64,000 nt of DNA from Paguma larvata (lineage: Eukaryota; Chordata; Mammalia; Carnivora; Viverridae): NCBI GenBank assembly GCA_030068075.1, contig CM057841.1, forward strand, positions 38,047,030 through 38,111,029. Direction: 5' to 3'. The notes beneath the pieces are model-generated. The model was not told where the DNA came from. It saw only the letters and a list, made by a program, of their open reading frames with translations, and did no database searches. The translations under genes were made by a program, and so were the position numbers. This document shows, one piece after another, positions 43,980-54,130 of the stretch; the first letter of the stretch is position 1, and each line of letters begins with the position of its first letter.

Positions 43980-44494
43980 ATGTGAATCCTTAAAATGCTG
44001 CTTTGATGTCCTAGATGGTTTTGTGCTTCCTTGATCAAAGTTTATCTCCTTTCATTTTTTTTTCTCTTTTAAACATTTCAGTTTCAAGATGGGAATACTT
44101 ATTTGTGAGGGAAAAAAAAATCTTTTGCTTCTTGGCATCACCACAAATGAAATCAGCCTTCTTTGTTTTAGGAGTGAAACATCTATTTTTTACCCCAGCT
44201 TTGATGCATTCAACCAACTTTCCCTATTTGCCCTATAAAATACCTTTAGGAAATTGATAATTTAAAATCTTGCAGTCAGACTATCACCCCTTGTAAATCA
44301 CCTCCCTTCATTCTGGTAAAGATTTCATTGGTACCGTCTTCCTTATCCTCACACTTTGGCTTGTCCCCTCTGGAGGTCTATCTGGGATTCATTATTCATT
44401 TATTCAGTTCATATACCCCACATATGAAATTTAATTGTTCTACATGCATTTCTAATTTCATTTACTCCTATGGCTCTAAATTTCCAGGCTGACT
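43980..44494. other. unique sequence, no gene seen
   Basis: Antiparallel short frames at 44015-44257 without domain. No repeat family recognised. Confidence 0.42.
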
Positions 44495-44885
44495 GTTGTA
44501 GATATTATAGTGCTCTACCCAGACCCTTCTTCAGGGTAGAAACATCCATTCCTCATCTCCTGGCAGTATTGGCAGCCAACAGCTCACAACTGTTTCTCAC
44601 TGGGCATTGTCTCAGCCACAGGTGATGCCTGACTGGCTCAGAGGTGCAAAGGGCCAGACACCTTGAACCAATGTAGGACAGTTCTAAAGTGCCAGGCCAG
44701 CTTTAGAGCTCCCCAAAAGATATTCTGCAGGTTCCGTTGCAATTTGATTATCAGTCAGCTTCTCTCTCTGCTCAATTCTGCTTCAACCGCTTTCCTATAA
44801 GTCCCCAATAAACCTTCTGCATGCAACTCTCCATCACAATCTCTTTCCAGAGAATTGTTTCTAAGTTGCCTGAGGGTCCATCCCC
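44495..44885 (+). mobile_element. possible LTR remnant, family unknown
   Basis: The segment has more GC than its flanks and LTR-like 3' architecture: 'gctttcctataagtccccaataaaccttctgcatgcaactctccatcacaatctctttcc', that is, an AATAAA followed by a pattern common after polyadenylation signals in gammaretrovirus-like LTRs. No TG...CA ends or short duplication could be fixed. Confidence 0.35.
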
Positions 44886-46099
44886 AGGTTCTACTTGTTT
44901 TCAGACCTTATCGGCTGAATTCTAACTTTGCTGTTCTTGCCCCATTATCAAAAAGACCATGTTCCAACTTGCATCCCTGCAGTATGTATTCATGATGAAA
45001 AGAATAAGACAAACTGCTTGAAAGTCTTAAATAAAATTGGGTCTATCTTACTATGAAATCTACTAAATCACTGAACACCAAAAGTTTAGGATATCAGTCA
45101 CATAGAACTTCGTTTGTATTCATCCAAAACAGCAACTCCAACAAAACCCAGAATGTAATGTCACATCCATCTCTGTTAGCACATCTGTCAAGCTAGATTG
45201 CCATGCAGTTTTTTAAAGTTAGTAGGAAGCATCAGCAATACAAGAAAATGCTTAGTGCTATCCAGACGTGGATCCTCTTGTATAATTAAATTCCATTTCT
45301 TTTACAAATGAACAATGAATAATATTCTGGTTGACAGAAATCCTACAATATTAGCAATATGTTTTATTTACAATGACTTTAAACAAATGCATTTAATATT
45401 CTTGTAAGTGGTGAACCCTTAATGTAATTACAGTGCCAGGGTCCCCATCCCCTGCCTCCATGTTTCCCCACTCTTTAAACCACTCATCCAAACACCTACC
45501 ACCCTCTGCCATGAATCATAAGGCTCTTCCTGCCTTTCAGTCTTCTGATTCTTGGAGCACAAATCTGCTTCCTGCCAGGCACATATGAATAGTTCTGTCC
45601 TTCCATCAATCATTTGAAACACTCAATGACTAGGCAGGAGAACTAAGTTCTTGCTTTTTTTCTTATCTTATTTTAAGGTGTCAAAAGTGGAATTAATGGG
45701 CCAAGGAAAGGTGCTATTAAAAGAAAAAAGTAGATCTAGTAAATGAAGTGCACAATCCAGAGACCAGGAATTTACTCTTGATGTACTTGATAAAGGTATA
45801 TTGGAAAAAGAGACCTGAAAACCAATACAATGAATTATGCATGAATATTACATGCCCACATCCTCTCTTGAAAGGTGGTTTTCCTAATGGTCACAACAGA
45901 AGGACTGAGTATCCCACTTCAAACAGAGCAACTCTGTTTTAAATTCCTGGCCCACTCATGGACGAGTCTTGTATGCATATGATCCAGTTCATTAAAGAAC
46001 TCTTTTAAATATGCTCTGAATGGGGGGGGGGGCATTGTCCAGATTGACCCCTGTTATAAAATTGTACCAATGGTATTTTAATGGAGGTGACTCATTTTC
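44886..46099. other. mostly unique sequence, L2 trace
   Basis: 45425-45620 ('ctgcctccatgtttccccactctttaaaccactcatccaaacacctaccaccctctgcc...cttctgattcttggagcacaaatctgcttcctgccaggcacat') has L2-like flavour. A run of 11 G's lies at 46022-46032. No exon recognised. Confidence 0.4.
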
Positions 46100-46550
46100 A
46101 TGGAGGTGACTGAGTACCAACACATAGAGAGGTAAGTGTCATGGAACAAAAGAAAAAAAATGTATTACTGGCCATTTTGGCCAAGCAGGAGCAGGAGCAA
46201 GCAGAAGACAAGGCCAGGGGCTTTTCTGAGGCTCATGCAGGGCAGGGCAGGGTTGAGTTTAGGACTGGCTAGTTCGAATAATTCAGGTGGGCTCTAGGGT
46301 ATAGAGACTGTCCCTAGTAGTCTGGTACCTCGCCCTGGCATGATTTAGGGCAGGGGAAATACTGGCTTGGTATGTGAGCTTTAGATAAGAAGGGAGATGA
46401 AGGCATGGCCTTGATTGCCCAATCTGTACATGAAGGGCATGTCTCAGGCAAGCTGTCCACCTCTCCCAGCAGTTAGCTATCCCTGGGATGGGTAGTCTCT
46501 CCCCAGGTCTGTATGGCTCAGGGAGAGATGTCAAAACATCATAAGACACA
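46100..46550 (-). mobile_element. possible solo LTR, class I-like
   Basis: Read on the - strand it goes from 'gtgtcttatgatgttttgac' through 'ttcccctgccctaaatcatgccagggcgaggtaccagactactagggacagtctctataccc', 'attattcgaactagccagtcc' and 'gcttgctcctgctcctgcttggccaaaatggcc' to 'gttccatgacacttacctctc'. This resembles LTRs of old class I endogenous retroviruses. GC content is well above the surroundings. No internal gene is attached; exact ends and family are unresolved. Confidence 0.42.
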
Positions 46551-46738
46551 GAGAAAATTGAACAAAATATAATTTATAATCCCCCAAAGAACCATTTCTT
46601 TCCAGTGATTTAAGTATAGTACTTCTCTTAAAACATGGTAACATTGGACAATATAACACTGACATTCTACTTGGTATTGAAAGAAACATCCTCTTTCTCT
46701 CACTGAATTTGGGAAGGAAGATGGCCCCTGGTTGAAAC
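46551..46738. other. unassigned sequence
   Basis: Short unique flank before a SINE; nothing recognised. Confidence 0.35.
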
Positions 46739-46750
46739 TAGAAGGTTCTT

Positions 46751-46976
46751 GGGGCACCTGTGTGGCTCAGTTGGTTAAGCACTGGACTTTGGTTCAAGTC
46801 ATGATCTCACAGTTTGTCAATTCAAGCCCTGCATCAGGTTCTGCCCTGACAGCTCAGAGCCTAGAGGCTGCTTTGGATTCTGTGTCTCCCTCTCTCTCTC
46901 TCTGCCCCTCCCCTGCTCGTGCTCTGTTTCTTTCAGTCTCTAAAAAATAAATAAACATTAAAAATTAAAAAAAAAA
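46751..46976 (+). mobile_element. felid tRNA-Lys SINE (SINEC_Fc type)
   Basis: Complete copy from 'ggggcacctgtgtggctcagttggttaagc' to a long A-rich tail. A perfect 12-bp target duplication TAGAAGGTTCTT lies at 46739-46750 and 46977-46988. The 72-codon frame across it is a SINE read-through. Confidence 0.96.
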
Positions 46977-46988
46977 TAGAAGGTTCTT

Positions 46989-47580
46989 CCAAACCGTAGT
47001 CTCAGAGCTTCAGCTAGGCTTCTTCTGTCTATGAGAACAATAAGGAAAGGGTGCTGAATGCCTCTCTGCTTCTCTGCAGAGCCAAAGTAGACATAATGTG
47101 GTTATGTACACGTAAGTGTATCTGTGTGTGATTCAACCACTCACTGGAAAGTGGGAGACCTACAACATTCACATCCAGTTTTCTAAGGAGCATGCATTAC
47201 TAAAACCGAGAATGATTTGTTCTGAGGAGAGATCCCTTTGAATTTTTAGTTTTCAGTTGTTTTGGTTTTGGGGACTAAATTAATCTCACATCGGGGAGAA
47301 GCATTACTAGGAAGAAAGACATGAGGCAAGACCAAATACTGAGGATTATATGTAGAACTTTCTATGAAGTCAGAGAACGCAGATAGGGATGTTGAATAGT
47401 TCATAATTAATTAATTAGCAAGTTTATATTCAGTTCTACAATATGCTAGGAGCAGATCCATTACTAGGGATTATTAAAATGAATAAACGAGACCAAGATC
47501 CTGGTCTCTGTCTGTTCATGTGTATGTTGTACTGGGAAAGACAGATATATTCTGTACCTATCTATACATTATGTATCATT
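46989..47580. other. unique sequence, no gene seen
   Basis: 47430-47530 ('ctacaatatgctaggagcagatccattactagggattattaaaatgaataaacgagaccaagatcctgg') resembles a widespread old repeat segment (L2/MIR-type). The rest is unassigned. Confidence 0.4.
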
Positions 47581-47596
47581 GATCTGTTTTATTTTA

Positions 47597-47821
47597 CAAA
47601 ATTAAAAAAAAACATTTTTTAAAGTTTATTTATTTTTGAGAGAGAAAGAAACAGAGGGAAAGTGGGGGAGGGGCAGGGAGTGAGGGAGACACAGAATCCA
47701 AAGTAGACTCCCGGCTCTGAGCTGTCAGCACAGAGCCCAACATGGGGCTCACACCCATGACCTGAGACCATGACCTGAGTTGAAGTTGGACGCTTAACTC
47801 ACTGAGCCGCCCAGGCGTCCC
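47597..47821 (-). mobile_element. felid tRNA-Lys SINE (SINEC_Fc type)
   Basis: Full-length reverse copy ending 'cactgagccgcccaggcgtccc'. The target duplications are GATCTGTTTTATTTTA at 47581-47596 and GGTCTGTTTTATTTTA at 47822-47837, one or two differences. Confidence 0.95.
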
Positions 47822-47837
47822 GGTCTGTTTTATTTTA

Positions 47838-48995
47838 AATGTGCATTTATTTTACCTGTGTTAATGTTATGAACGTATTTGATTTTTTTTTAATAGAACA
47901 CATTGGCTGTTGGATGGATCATTGACAGTAGGGATGCAACAAGAGAAGTAGATGATCAAGAGAAGCTCTATCACCATAATCCAGGTAAAAGATGATAGTG
48001 GCATGAATTGGGTTGTTGTAGGTGGATGTGGTGAGTAGAGGGTATATAGAGACTATTTTTGGAAGTTGGAACTTGCAGATTTTATACTATAAGGATTCAG
48101 TGAATTCTAAAACACTAGGCAGTTCTTTGAAGAAAAAAAAAAAAAGATAGGCAGTAAAAGGAAGTGTTGCTTTTTCTTACTCTTAATACCCTGCTCCACT
48201 ATGGGCAGAAAATGTAGGATTCTATCAATGTCACAGTTCTATCAATGCTGAAAAGTCCCTGGCAGTGACAAGCATCACAGTCGACAGAGAGACAGCATGA
48301 TGCTGGAGAGCAGCCGAAGAGCAGGTGAATTGGGAGGCCACAGGATGAGCTCTCCTCTTCCCCATCAGGTGCTACAGTGAGGCGACGCTGGATATGTGAG
48401 AATGTAAGGAGATTGGTTCCTAAGACCACACCTGTGGAAATCATCCAGGAAAAGAAAGGAGACTCCAGTCCTCAAATGTGGCTCACACTCTGCTTTCTTT
48501 ACTTACGTTTCTCTTGTGTCTTTGCGCACTCTCTGATACACTGATGAGACTCTTTCAGCACCTTTTACAGGAGCCAGGTGAAGTAGAGAGCTGATATGAG
48601 AGCATATCAATATGCCGATACGAGTAGCAGAGCTCATTAAAACACAAACTTACTACCTCAATTGCCCATTTCTTGGAAACCGAAGAGAGATATAGCAAGA
48701 AAGACAAAGGCACATCTTGGTACTTAGAGTTAAGATAACATTATAGTGAAAAACAGACTTCATATCACATTCCCACAACTGACTTTTTTGCCCCCATAGC
48801 TTGATCTTCAGCTTTGTATTATATGACAAGGTAACATTTTTATGAACAAGTTAAGTGTCTGTGATCAGCCTTTCTATGAAATTAGTTTTGTCCCAAATGT
48901 CTGTTATTCCAGTTGTTAAATTACTTCACGTCATGCTCCAAGGCTTATATAGTATACAACAATCAAATGGGAACAACACTTTGCATAGCATTAAA
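47838..48995. other. unique sequence, weak L2 trace
   Basis: 47940-48070 ('gagaagctctatcaccataatccaggtaaaagatgatagtggcatgaattgggttgttgtaggtggatgtgg') resembles an L2 internal segment. The 81-codon frame on - at 48199-48444 has no domain. Confidence 0.42.
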
Positions 48996-48999
48996 TGCC

Positions 49000-49345
49000 A
49001 AATATTCTCTGACACTCCAGTAACTGAATGACAGCCAAAAAATTATGTGTTTGCTAAGGTTCCTTGCTGTCCTGATTGCCAAGTGAGCCCAGCTTGGGAG
49101 ATATTGGCTTGCCAAGTGTCAGTACGGTGTTAATATTGTTATTATTCTCTCTGAGAGAAATACATAATGCCATTACCTCCAAAGGTATTATTGATACTGA
49201 GGATTACTGTTACAATCTGTATAATTATTGCAGCACCAATAACTAAGTCCCCTTCATCAAATATTTATGTAACTTTGCTGGCTCTTTCAGCAATGCTGAT
49301 TTTAAAGGTGTTTGGTGGACTGTGTCATAGGATCTTTGCTATCCA
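49000..49345. promoter_or_regulatory. candidate conserved non-coding element
   Basis: The block is non-repetitive, of even composition, with no transposon signature. It carries clusters of short AT-core words typical of developmental enhancers ('taatattgttattatt', 'cataatgccattacc', 'attattgcagc', 'ccaataac') and a hairpin 'ctctctgagaga'. This is an inference from sequence texture only; conservation was not tested. Confidence 0.25.
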
Positions 49346-49408
49346 GCAGAATATTTAATTCATATGTGGGTTTCCTAGGTACCCAAGAATGAAAAAAACT
49401 AGGGCACT

Positions 49409-49515
49409 CAGTAAGATTTTACTCCCAGGTCAAATGACAGAGGGTATTCCAGGTATACCAGGTCAAATACCAGTAAGATTTTACTCCCGGAATACCAGAG
49501 AGTATTTGCCTGGAT
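49409..49515 (+). repeat. tandem duplication, unit about 62 bp
   Basis: CAGTAAGATTTTACTCCC occurs at 49409-49426 and again at 49471-49488. The downstream parts also correspond ('gacagagggtattcc' versus 'ccagagagtatttgcc'), with about 12 bases missing from the second copy. A further short repeat 'caggtcaaat' sits at 49426 and 49460. Confidence 0.8.
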
Positions 49516-50160
49516 GAGAATACTTCCTGCTATAGTAATCAGTTACTTTTCCTACTTTTTATAATCAGGTAGGATAGCTCCTTCCCTGATTTGCATCCAG
49601 ATTCATATAGGAATAGAAAGATATGACACTATAATTCAATTAAAGGGGGAAAAGATGCAAAAATACATACCTGTATGGACGGTCCAGAAGGATAGATCTC
49701 TCTATGATAGTAGAAAGAACTCACGAAAATACACTTGGAAGTTTGGAGCTCAATCTCATAGCCAATTTGGACCTTGGAAATTGAACCCTGACTTGTGCTT
49801 TAACATTATAAATAGCTTCTTGGTCTATTCTAGATTTTCTGCTCTGGGGATTCTGGAGAGATTAACAAAGATGAAGACTTGCCAAGTGAGTGTATACATG
49901 AAGTGAGGAGGGGTATGATGCCATGGGTGTTAAAGCTGGGGGCATAATAGAAATGAGAGAAGGGGAATCAAACTAGGAAAGAATTTCCAATTTCCACAGG
50001 TTGTGTAGAGGAACCATATTATTGCCCTAAAGCATAAAGTGAGGTTCTGATGCAAATATCTCTTTAGAAGAGTAATGCTTAAAGACCTACAAGTATTTAC
50101 TTAAGAAAGGGCAATAGGGTTATGTGCATTCTTAGCGTTAAATTAAAACAGTGTCTAGTG
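49516..50160. other. unique sequence, no gene seen
   Basis: The 83-codon frame at 49655-49906 has no domain. No repeat recognised. Confidence 0.42.
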
Positions 50161-50164
50161 TGGT

Positions 50165-50350
50165 ATTAAAAAGCCCCCACCACAATTGTACCATTGAAGG
50201 CGACGGGCCATTAGCCTTCATTAGCAAATCAGGGCCTGGGCTAACCCTGCTTTCTGTCTGATTATAAAGACTGTGATACAGTCCATGCCACTTAATCTGG
50301 ACCCAGGTAATAAGCACATCTTAATTAAGATGCCCCGCTGGGAACCAATT
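50165..50350. promoter_or_regulatory. candidate conserved enhancer-like element
   Basis: This stretch stands out from the AT-rich repeat background: balanced composition, a CpG pair in 'aaggcgacgggcc', and many homeodomain-type cores ('gccattagcc', 'ttcattagcaaat', 'cttaatctgg', 'ggtaataagc', 'tttaatgcaa'). It includes a perfect 16-bp palindrome CATCTTAATTAAGATG at 50317-50332. No transposon family matches. Function is inferred, not shown. Confidence 0.35.
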
Positions 50351-50905
50351 TAATGCAATATATATAATAGGATTTCAATTCTGTTTTAGCATCTTTGTGC
50401 TAGATAATAGGGGTGGCTGGAGAAGCTTTATGTCACTAATTTCAGAAACTGAATACAATCTCAGTATCTCAGCATGAGTATTTTGAAAGCTCAGAGGAGA
50501 AAAAATGAAATAACATCAACTATTTTAGAATAGTGTAAAGGGAACAGCTTTTAAACTCCTTTTCATCAGTGTCTCATTTTTAGAAGCTATGTTTAAATGC
50601 ACTGATGATAGCATCAATTGATTTCTTTTTTCTTTCTGTAGGGGCTTTGTAGGCTGTTCAATATTTCTTGAATTTGAAAAAAAAGTGTTTTTCCCCAATT
50701 CCTTGTTTGATAACTTTAAGGAGAAAGAAGTTTTAACTGAGTATCCCAAATTTGAAGAACAGCAAAGTAGATGGCGAAGAAGACTTTGATAAAATTAGAG
50801 TACTGGTTATTTATTTTTAATTATTTACGTTTTGATTTTTATGACAACCAGATAGTTCCATTTGACCAAAACTCAGACAACCATCTACTTATCCAGCCAC
50901 CACTC
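50351..50905. other. unique sequence, no gene seen
   Basis: The 74-codon - frame at 50525-50749 has no domain. A/T rich. Confidence 0.4.
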
Positions 50906-50908
50906 ACC

Positions 50909-50943
50909 CATCCATCCATCCATCCATCCATCCATCCATCCAT
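50909..50943. repeat. (CATC)n microsatellite
   Basis: About eight to nine perfect CCAT/CATC units, followed by imperfect 'catttgttctatttatctacccattcatttatccatt'. The overlapping frames at 50771-51070 with HPSIHPSI repeats are translations of this tract, not genes. Confidence 0.95.
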
Positions 50944-51400
50944 TTGTTCTATTTATCTACCCATTCATTTATCCATTACTTTGTTTATTCAGTCATTCAT
51001 TTATTTCACAATATTTATTGATCATCTACCTAACCCCTTTAATAAGTGTTGGCTATTAACATGTGACTAAGTTAACATCTCAGGATGTCACCACCTCTAC
51101 AGGCTGAGAGCACTGCAAAAGCAAACTAGACCAGCAATAGCTACAGATGGGAAGAACACTAGGATGAGATGTAAGGTACAAGATGAGTTGACACATGAGT
51201 CAAAGTGTTGACCTGGATGATTATAAGTGGTTGGGAGGTAGCATGAATTAGTCAGAAGAGATTACAAAATTATTGCAACTTAGAATTTTATGTAAAATCT
51301 TTCTGCAATTCTCCCCCTGCAAGTCAGTTTTAGTCCACGGCAATGTTACCTGTATAGAATTTTATCTCCAAAATAAAATATTTCCAACATCCTAATTTTC
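50944..51400. other. unique sequence, no gene seen
   Basis: 'ttcagtcattcatttatttcacaatatttattgatcatctacc' may be a degraded continuation of the tetranucleotide tract or an L2/MIR end. Nothing else is definable. Confidence 0.4.
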
Positions 51401-51406
51401 TGTCTG

Positions 51407-51460
<54 letters not shown>

Positions 51461-51461
51461 A
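51401..51461. repeat. (TCTA)n microsatellite
   Basis: 'tgtctgtc' followed by about 13 uninterrupted TCTA units. One of the longest perfect tetranucleotide arrays in the window and very likely polymorphic. Confidence 0.97.
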
Positions 51462-52614
51462 TCTCTTTATGCCACATCTTAAGCATTCTGCCCTGCTTTT
51501 TACTCTTACTCCCTCCCCTGTTAATATCCTAAGCATTTTATCAGATTAGCTTTTTTGGGGGGAAGGGTACATAAAGAGAGATGGCAGGGATCTTTTACAT
51601 AACTCACTGAACTGTGATCCCCACATGAGTGAAGGCCTGGTGTACAGACTGAGAAAGCTAACTCTTCGGGGGTTTACATATTGATGAGCTTTAAGGAATA
51701 AAAGATAGGAGCCTTGAATATGTAACCTCTATTCATTTCATTTTGTTTGGTGGAGATTGCAAGAAAGCTCATAGCAGTGAACTATAACAAATGGAAACCT
51801 TGATTTCAATAGCATCACATACTTGGGACTCATAGTAGGCGAGTTAAATGGCTATGCTTAATTTAATTAACTATTTCACAAACAAGTGCATGTATCTTAC
51901 TAACAACACTTAAAAGAGTATCTATCAAGAGTTATATATTTTAAACAATTATATCCTTTAAAGAGAGCCAGTGAATTTTGATTTCTTACCTCAAACTCTG
52001 ATATTCCATAGGTTCCTTAGGCCAGTTAGCAAACAGCTGTTTAATAAATATAAATCATTTGTGTTCTTACTTCTACTAAAGCAAATTATATGCTATAAAC
52101 CAAATGACTACTGAGAAGTTGTATTTTGCAAACAAATGTGGAAGAAAGATATTAGTTTGCCAGAATAAAATTTCTTTCAAACTCATTTCTACTACCTTAA
52201 GCAGGCAAAAATATGACTAATAATCATACATATTTATACAGTATTTAAAACTTGTAAATCATTGAAGGCACATTTTACTTGTTCATCCCAATGATCCATC
52301 GCTGAGGGCCAAATCATTACTTTCATTTTCTACACTAATAAATTTATATTCAGAAAAGTTGGCATTGAGCACATCACTGAAACAGTTCAAATGTGAACAT
52401 GACATATTTTAAACTTGGGCTTTTCCCCCAAGGAAAAGTTCATGGGACTTTGAGTGTCTCAAGTAATAAAGAAAATCTTGTACATTTGGACATACATTTG
52501 TGAAATTTTAATAGATGATACTTTAATGTCTCCATATATAGACTTTCTCTAAAACCTGTCCAAATGATAGATAACAAAATTAAGACACAACCAATGTTAA
52601 TATCACTAAAGCAC
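51462..52614. other. unique AT-rich sequence, no gene seen
   Basis: More than 1.1 kb without a recognised transposon, exon or RNA gene. Confidence 0.42.
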
Positions 52615-52762
52615 TTTTAAATATTCAGTATATCATGTAGAGTGCTATGCTGTATGTTAATTGTTACAGCTATCCTGTGAAAGAGCTATTGTTATTATCT
52701 CCATTTAACTCACTAAAGGTTGGAGAAGTTAAGTAACTTGCTTAACCTGATTTAGTCCAGCC
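52615..52762 (-). repeat. MIR element
   Basis: 'gtagagtgctatgctgtatgttaattgttacagctatcctgtgaaagagctattgttattatctccatttaactcactaaaggttggagaagttaagtaacttgcttaacctg' is the reverse MIR core. Confidence 0.82.
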
Positions 52763-53384
52763 CTGGTCAGGGAGACTCTTATGCACATACAACTCTCACT
52801 CTTGCTTCTGTCCATAAAGTGACAGTTTTATTGTCTCATATATGCCATCTTAGATTTATAAATCTCACCCTAAATCTGAAAGTCTTGTGCCTTTGTCTCC
52901 TGATAGTGGCTGGGAGATTGCTGTTCTGTCGCTCTCTACAAAGAAACATGAAGGCCTGTCCTAGAAAACTGAACTTTTCAGAAAACCTCAGTTCATATTA
53001 CAGCCTTCACTCTTTAGTTTGTTGAACTGTTTCCAAGTTGTAAATCTACGTCTGTCTTTCTAAGCTGGTACCTTGGGACAATGGCAACAGCAATAATTCT
53101 AAGACACCTTTCTAATTACCTTGAGGATAAAATCGATTAATCAGAAGGAATGAAGAGTCTCTAGAAGCATATGGAACTTCCAGAAACTAAAAATCAATAT
53201 CATTTTCTTTCTCTCCTCTAACCTCCCCAAATCTCTGATCTATGCTTCCTTACACTTTCCATAATCCTGGCTTCCAATTCCCAATTTTCCTCCTTCAACT
53301 GACCATCTCATCAGTGACTCAGGAAAATTTTTCTTTTAATTCAAATTATTAAGAAAGTATATATATATATATATATATTTCAGG
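52763..53384. other. unique sequence with a (TA)n run
   Basis: (TA)n of about 20 bases at 53359-53379. 52900-53320 is unassigned; the 68-codon frame at 52819-53025 has no domain. Confidence 0.42.
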
Positions 53385-53725
53385 GTTCTCTAATCCACTG
53401 ACCTAATGTATTCAACTCTCCACCATTTAGACTTGATTAACATAGCTATATAATAATTGAAATCGAGTGGACTGATTTCTTCATCTTTTATTCTTCCTTT
53501 TCAAAACTGCATTTGCTATCATAGATCCTGTGCCTTTATATATATAAATCTTAGAACAATCTTGTGTATATCCACAAAAAAACTGATGGAATTTTGATAG
53601 GAACTATGTTAAATCTGTATACTAATTTGGGGAGAATTGACATCTTTACTAAGTATGTCTTCCAACTGAGGACCACCGTATGCCCCTTCACTTATTTATA
53701 TCTTCTTTAATTTCTTTAAGTAAAT
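53385..53725 (-). mobile_element. LINE-1 fragment (ORF2 end / 3' region)
   Basis: 'ttttcaaaactgcatttgctatcatagatcctgtgcctttatatatataaatcttagaacaatcttgtgtatatccacaaaaaaactgatggaattttgataggaactatgttaaatctgtatactaatttggggagaattgacatc' is a very common reverse-read internal L1 segment. Diverged; no ends visible. Confidence 0.85.
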
Positions 53726-53840
53726 CTTCTTTGACTTCTTTCCAACCAAGAAACCATGGTGAAATATATTAATATATTAACATGTTTCCTAAGGACCAAA
53801 CCTCACTTTTTTAGAAAAAAATAGTAAAAGAAATGTTTTA

Positions 53841-54050
53841 GGGATGCTTGGGTGGTTCAGTCAGTTAAACATCTGACTCTTGATTTCAGCTCAGGTCATG
53901 ATCTCACAGTTTATAAGATCGAGCACTTCGTGGAACTCTGTGCTGACAGTGTAGAACCCGCTTGAGATTCTCTCTCTCTCTCCTCTCTCTGCCCCTCCCT
54001 GACACTTGAATGTGCTCTCTCTCTCTCTCGAAATAAACTTAGAAAAAAGT
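53841..54050 (+). mobile_element. felid tRNA-Lys SINE
   Basis: Starts 'gggatgcttgggtggttcagtcagttaaac', ends '(ct)n cgaaataaacttagaaaaaagt'. AAATGTTTTA is duplicated at 53831-53840 and 54051-54060. The B box is damaged ('aagatcgagcacttc'). Confidence 0.93.
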
Positions 54051-54057
54051 AAATGTT

Positions 54058-54130
54058 TTACTTTAGCTATATGTATCAGTCCTTCCTATATTAGTCTTTA
54101 CTTTAGCTATACATATTAGTCTTTCTAGTT
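54058..54130 (+). repeat. tandem duplication, unit 40 bp
   Basis: TTACTTTAGCTAT occurs at 54058-54070 and 54098-54110, with 'tattagtctt' following each. The copies differ by small indels. The duplication begins exactly at the 3' target duplication of the adjacent SINE. Confidence 0.75.

Noticed and set aside
50771..51070. Frames with HPSIHPSI repeats resembling a repetitive protein
   Set aside because: Direct translation of the (CATC)n microsatellite.
50909..51461. A CRISPR-like array because of regular repeats
   Set aside because: These are uninterrupted tetranucleotide microsatellites without spacers, in a mammalian genome.
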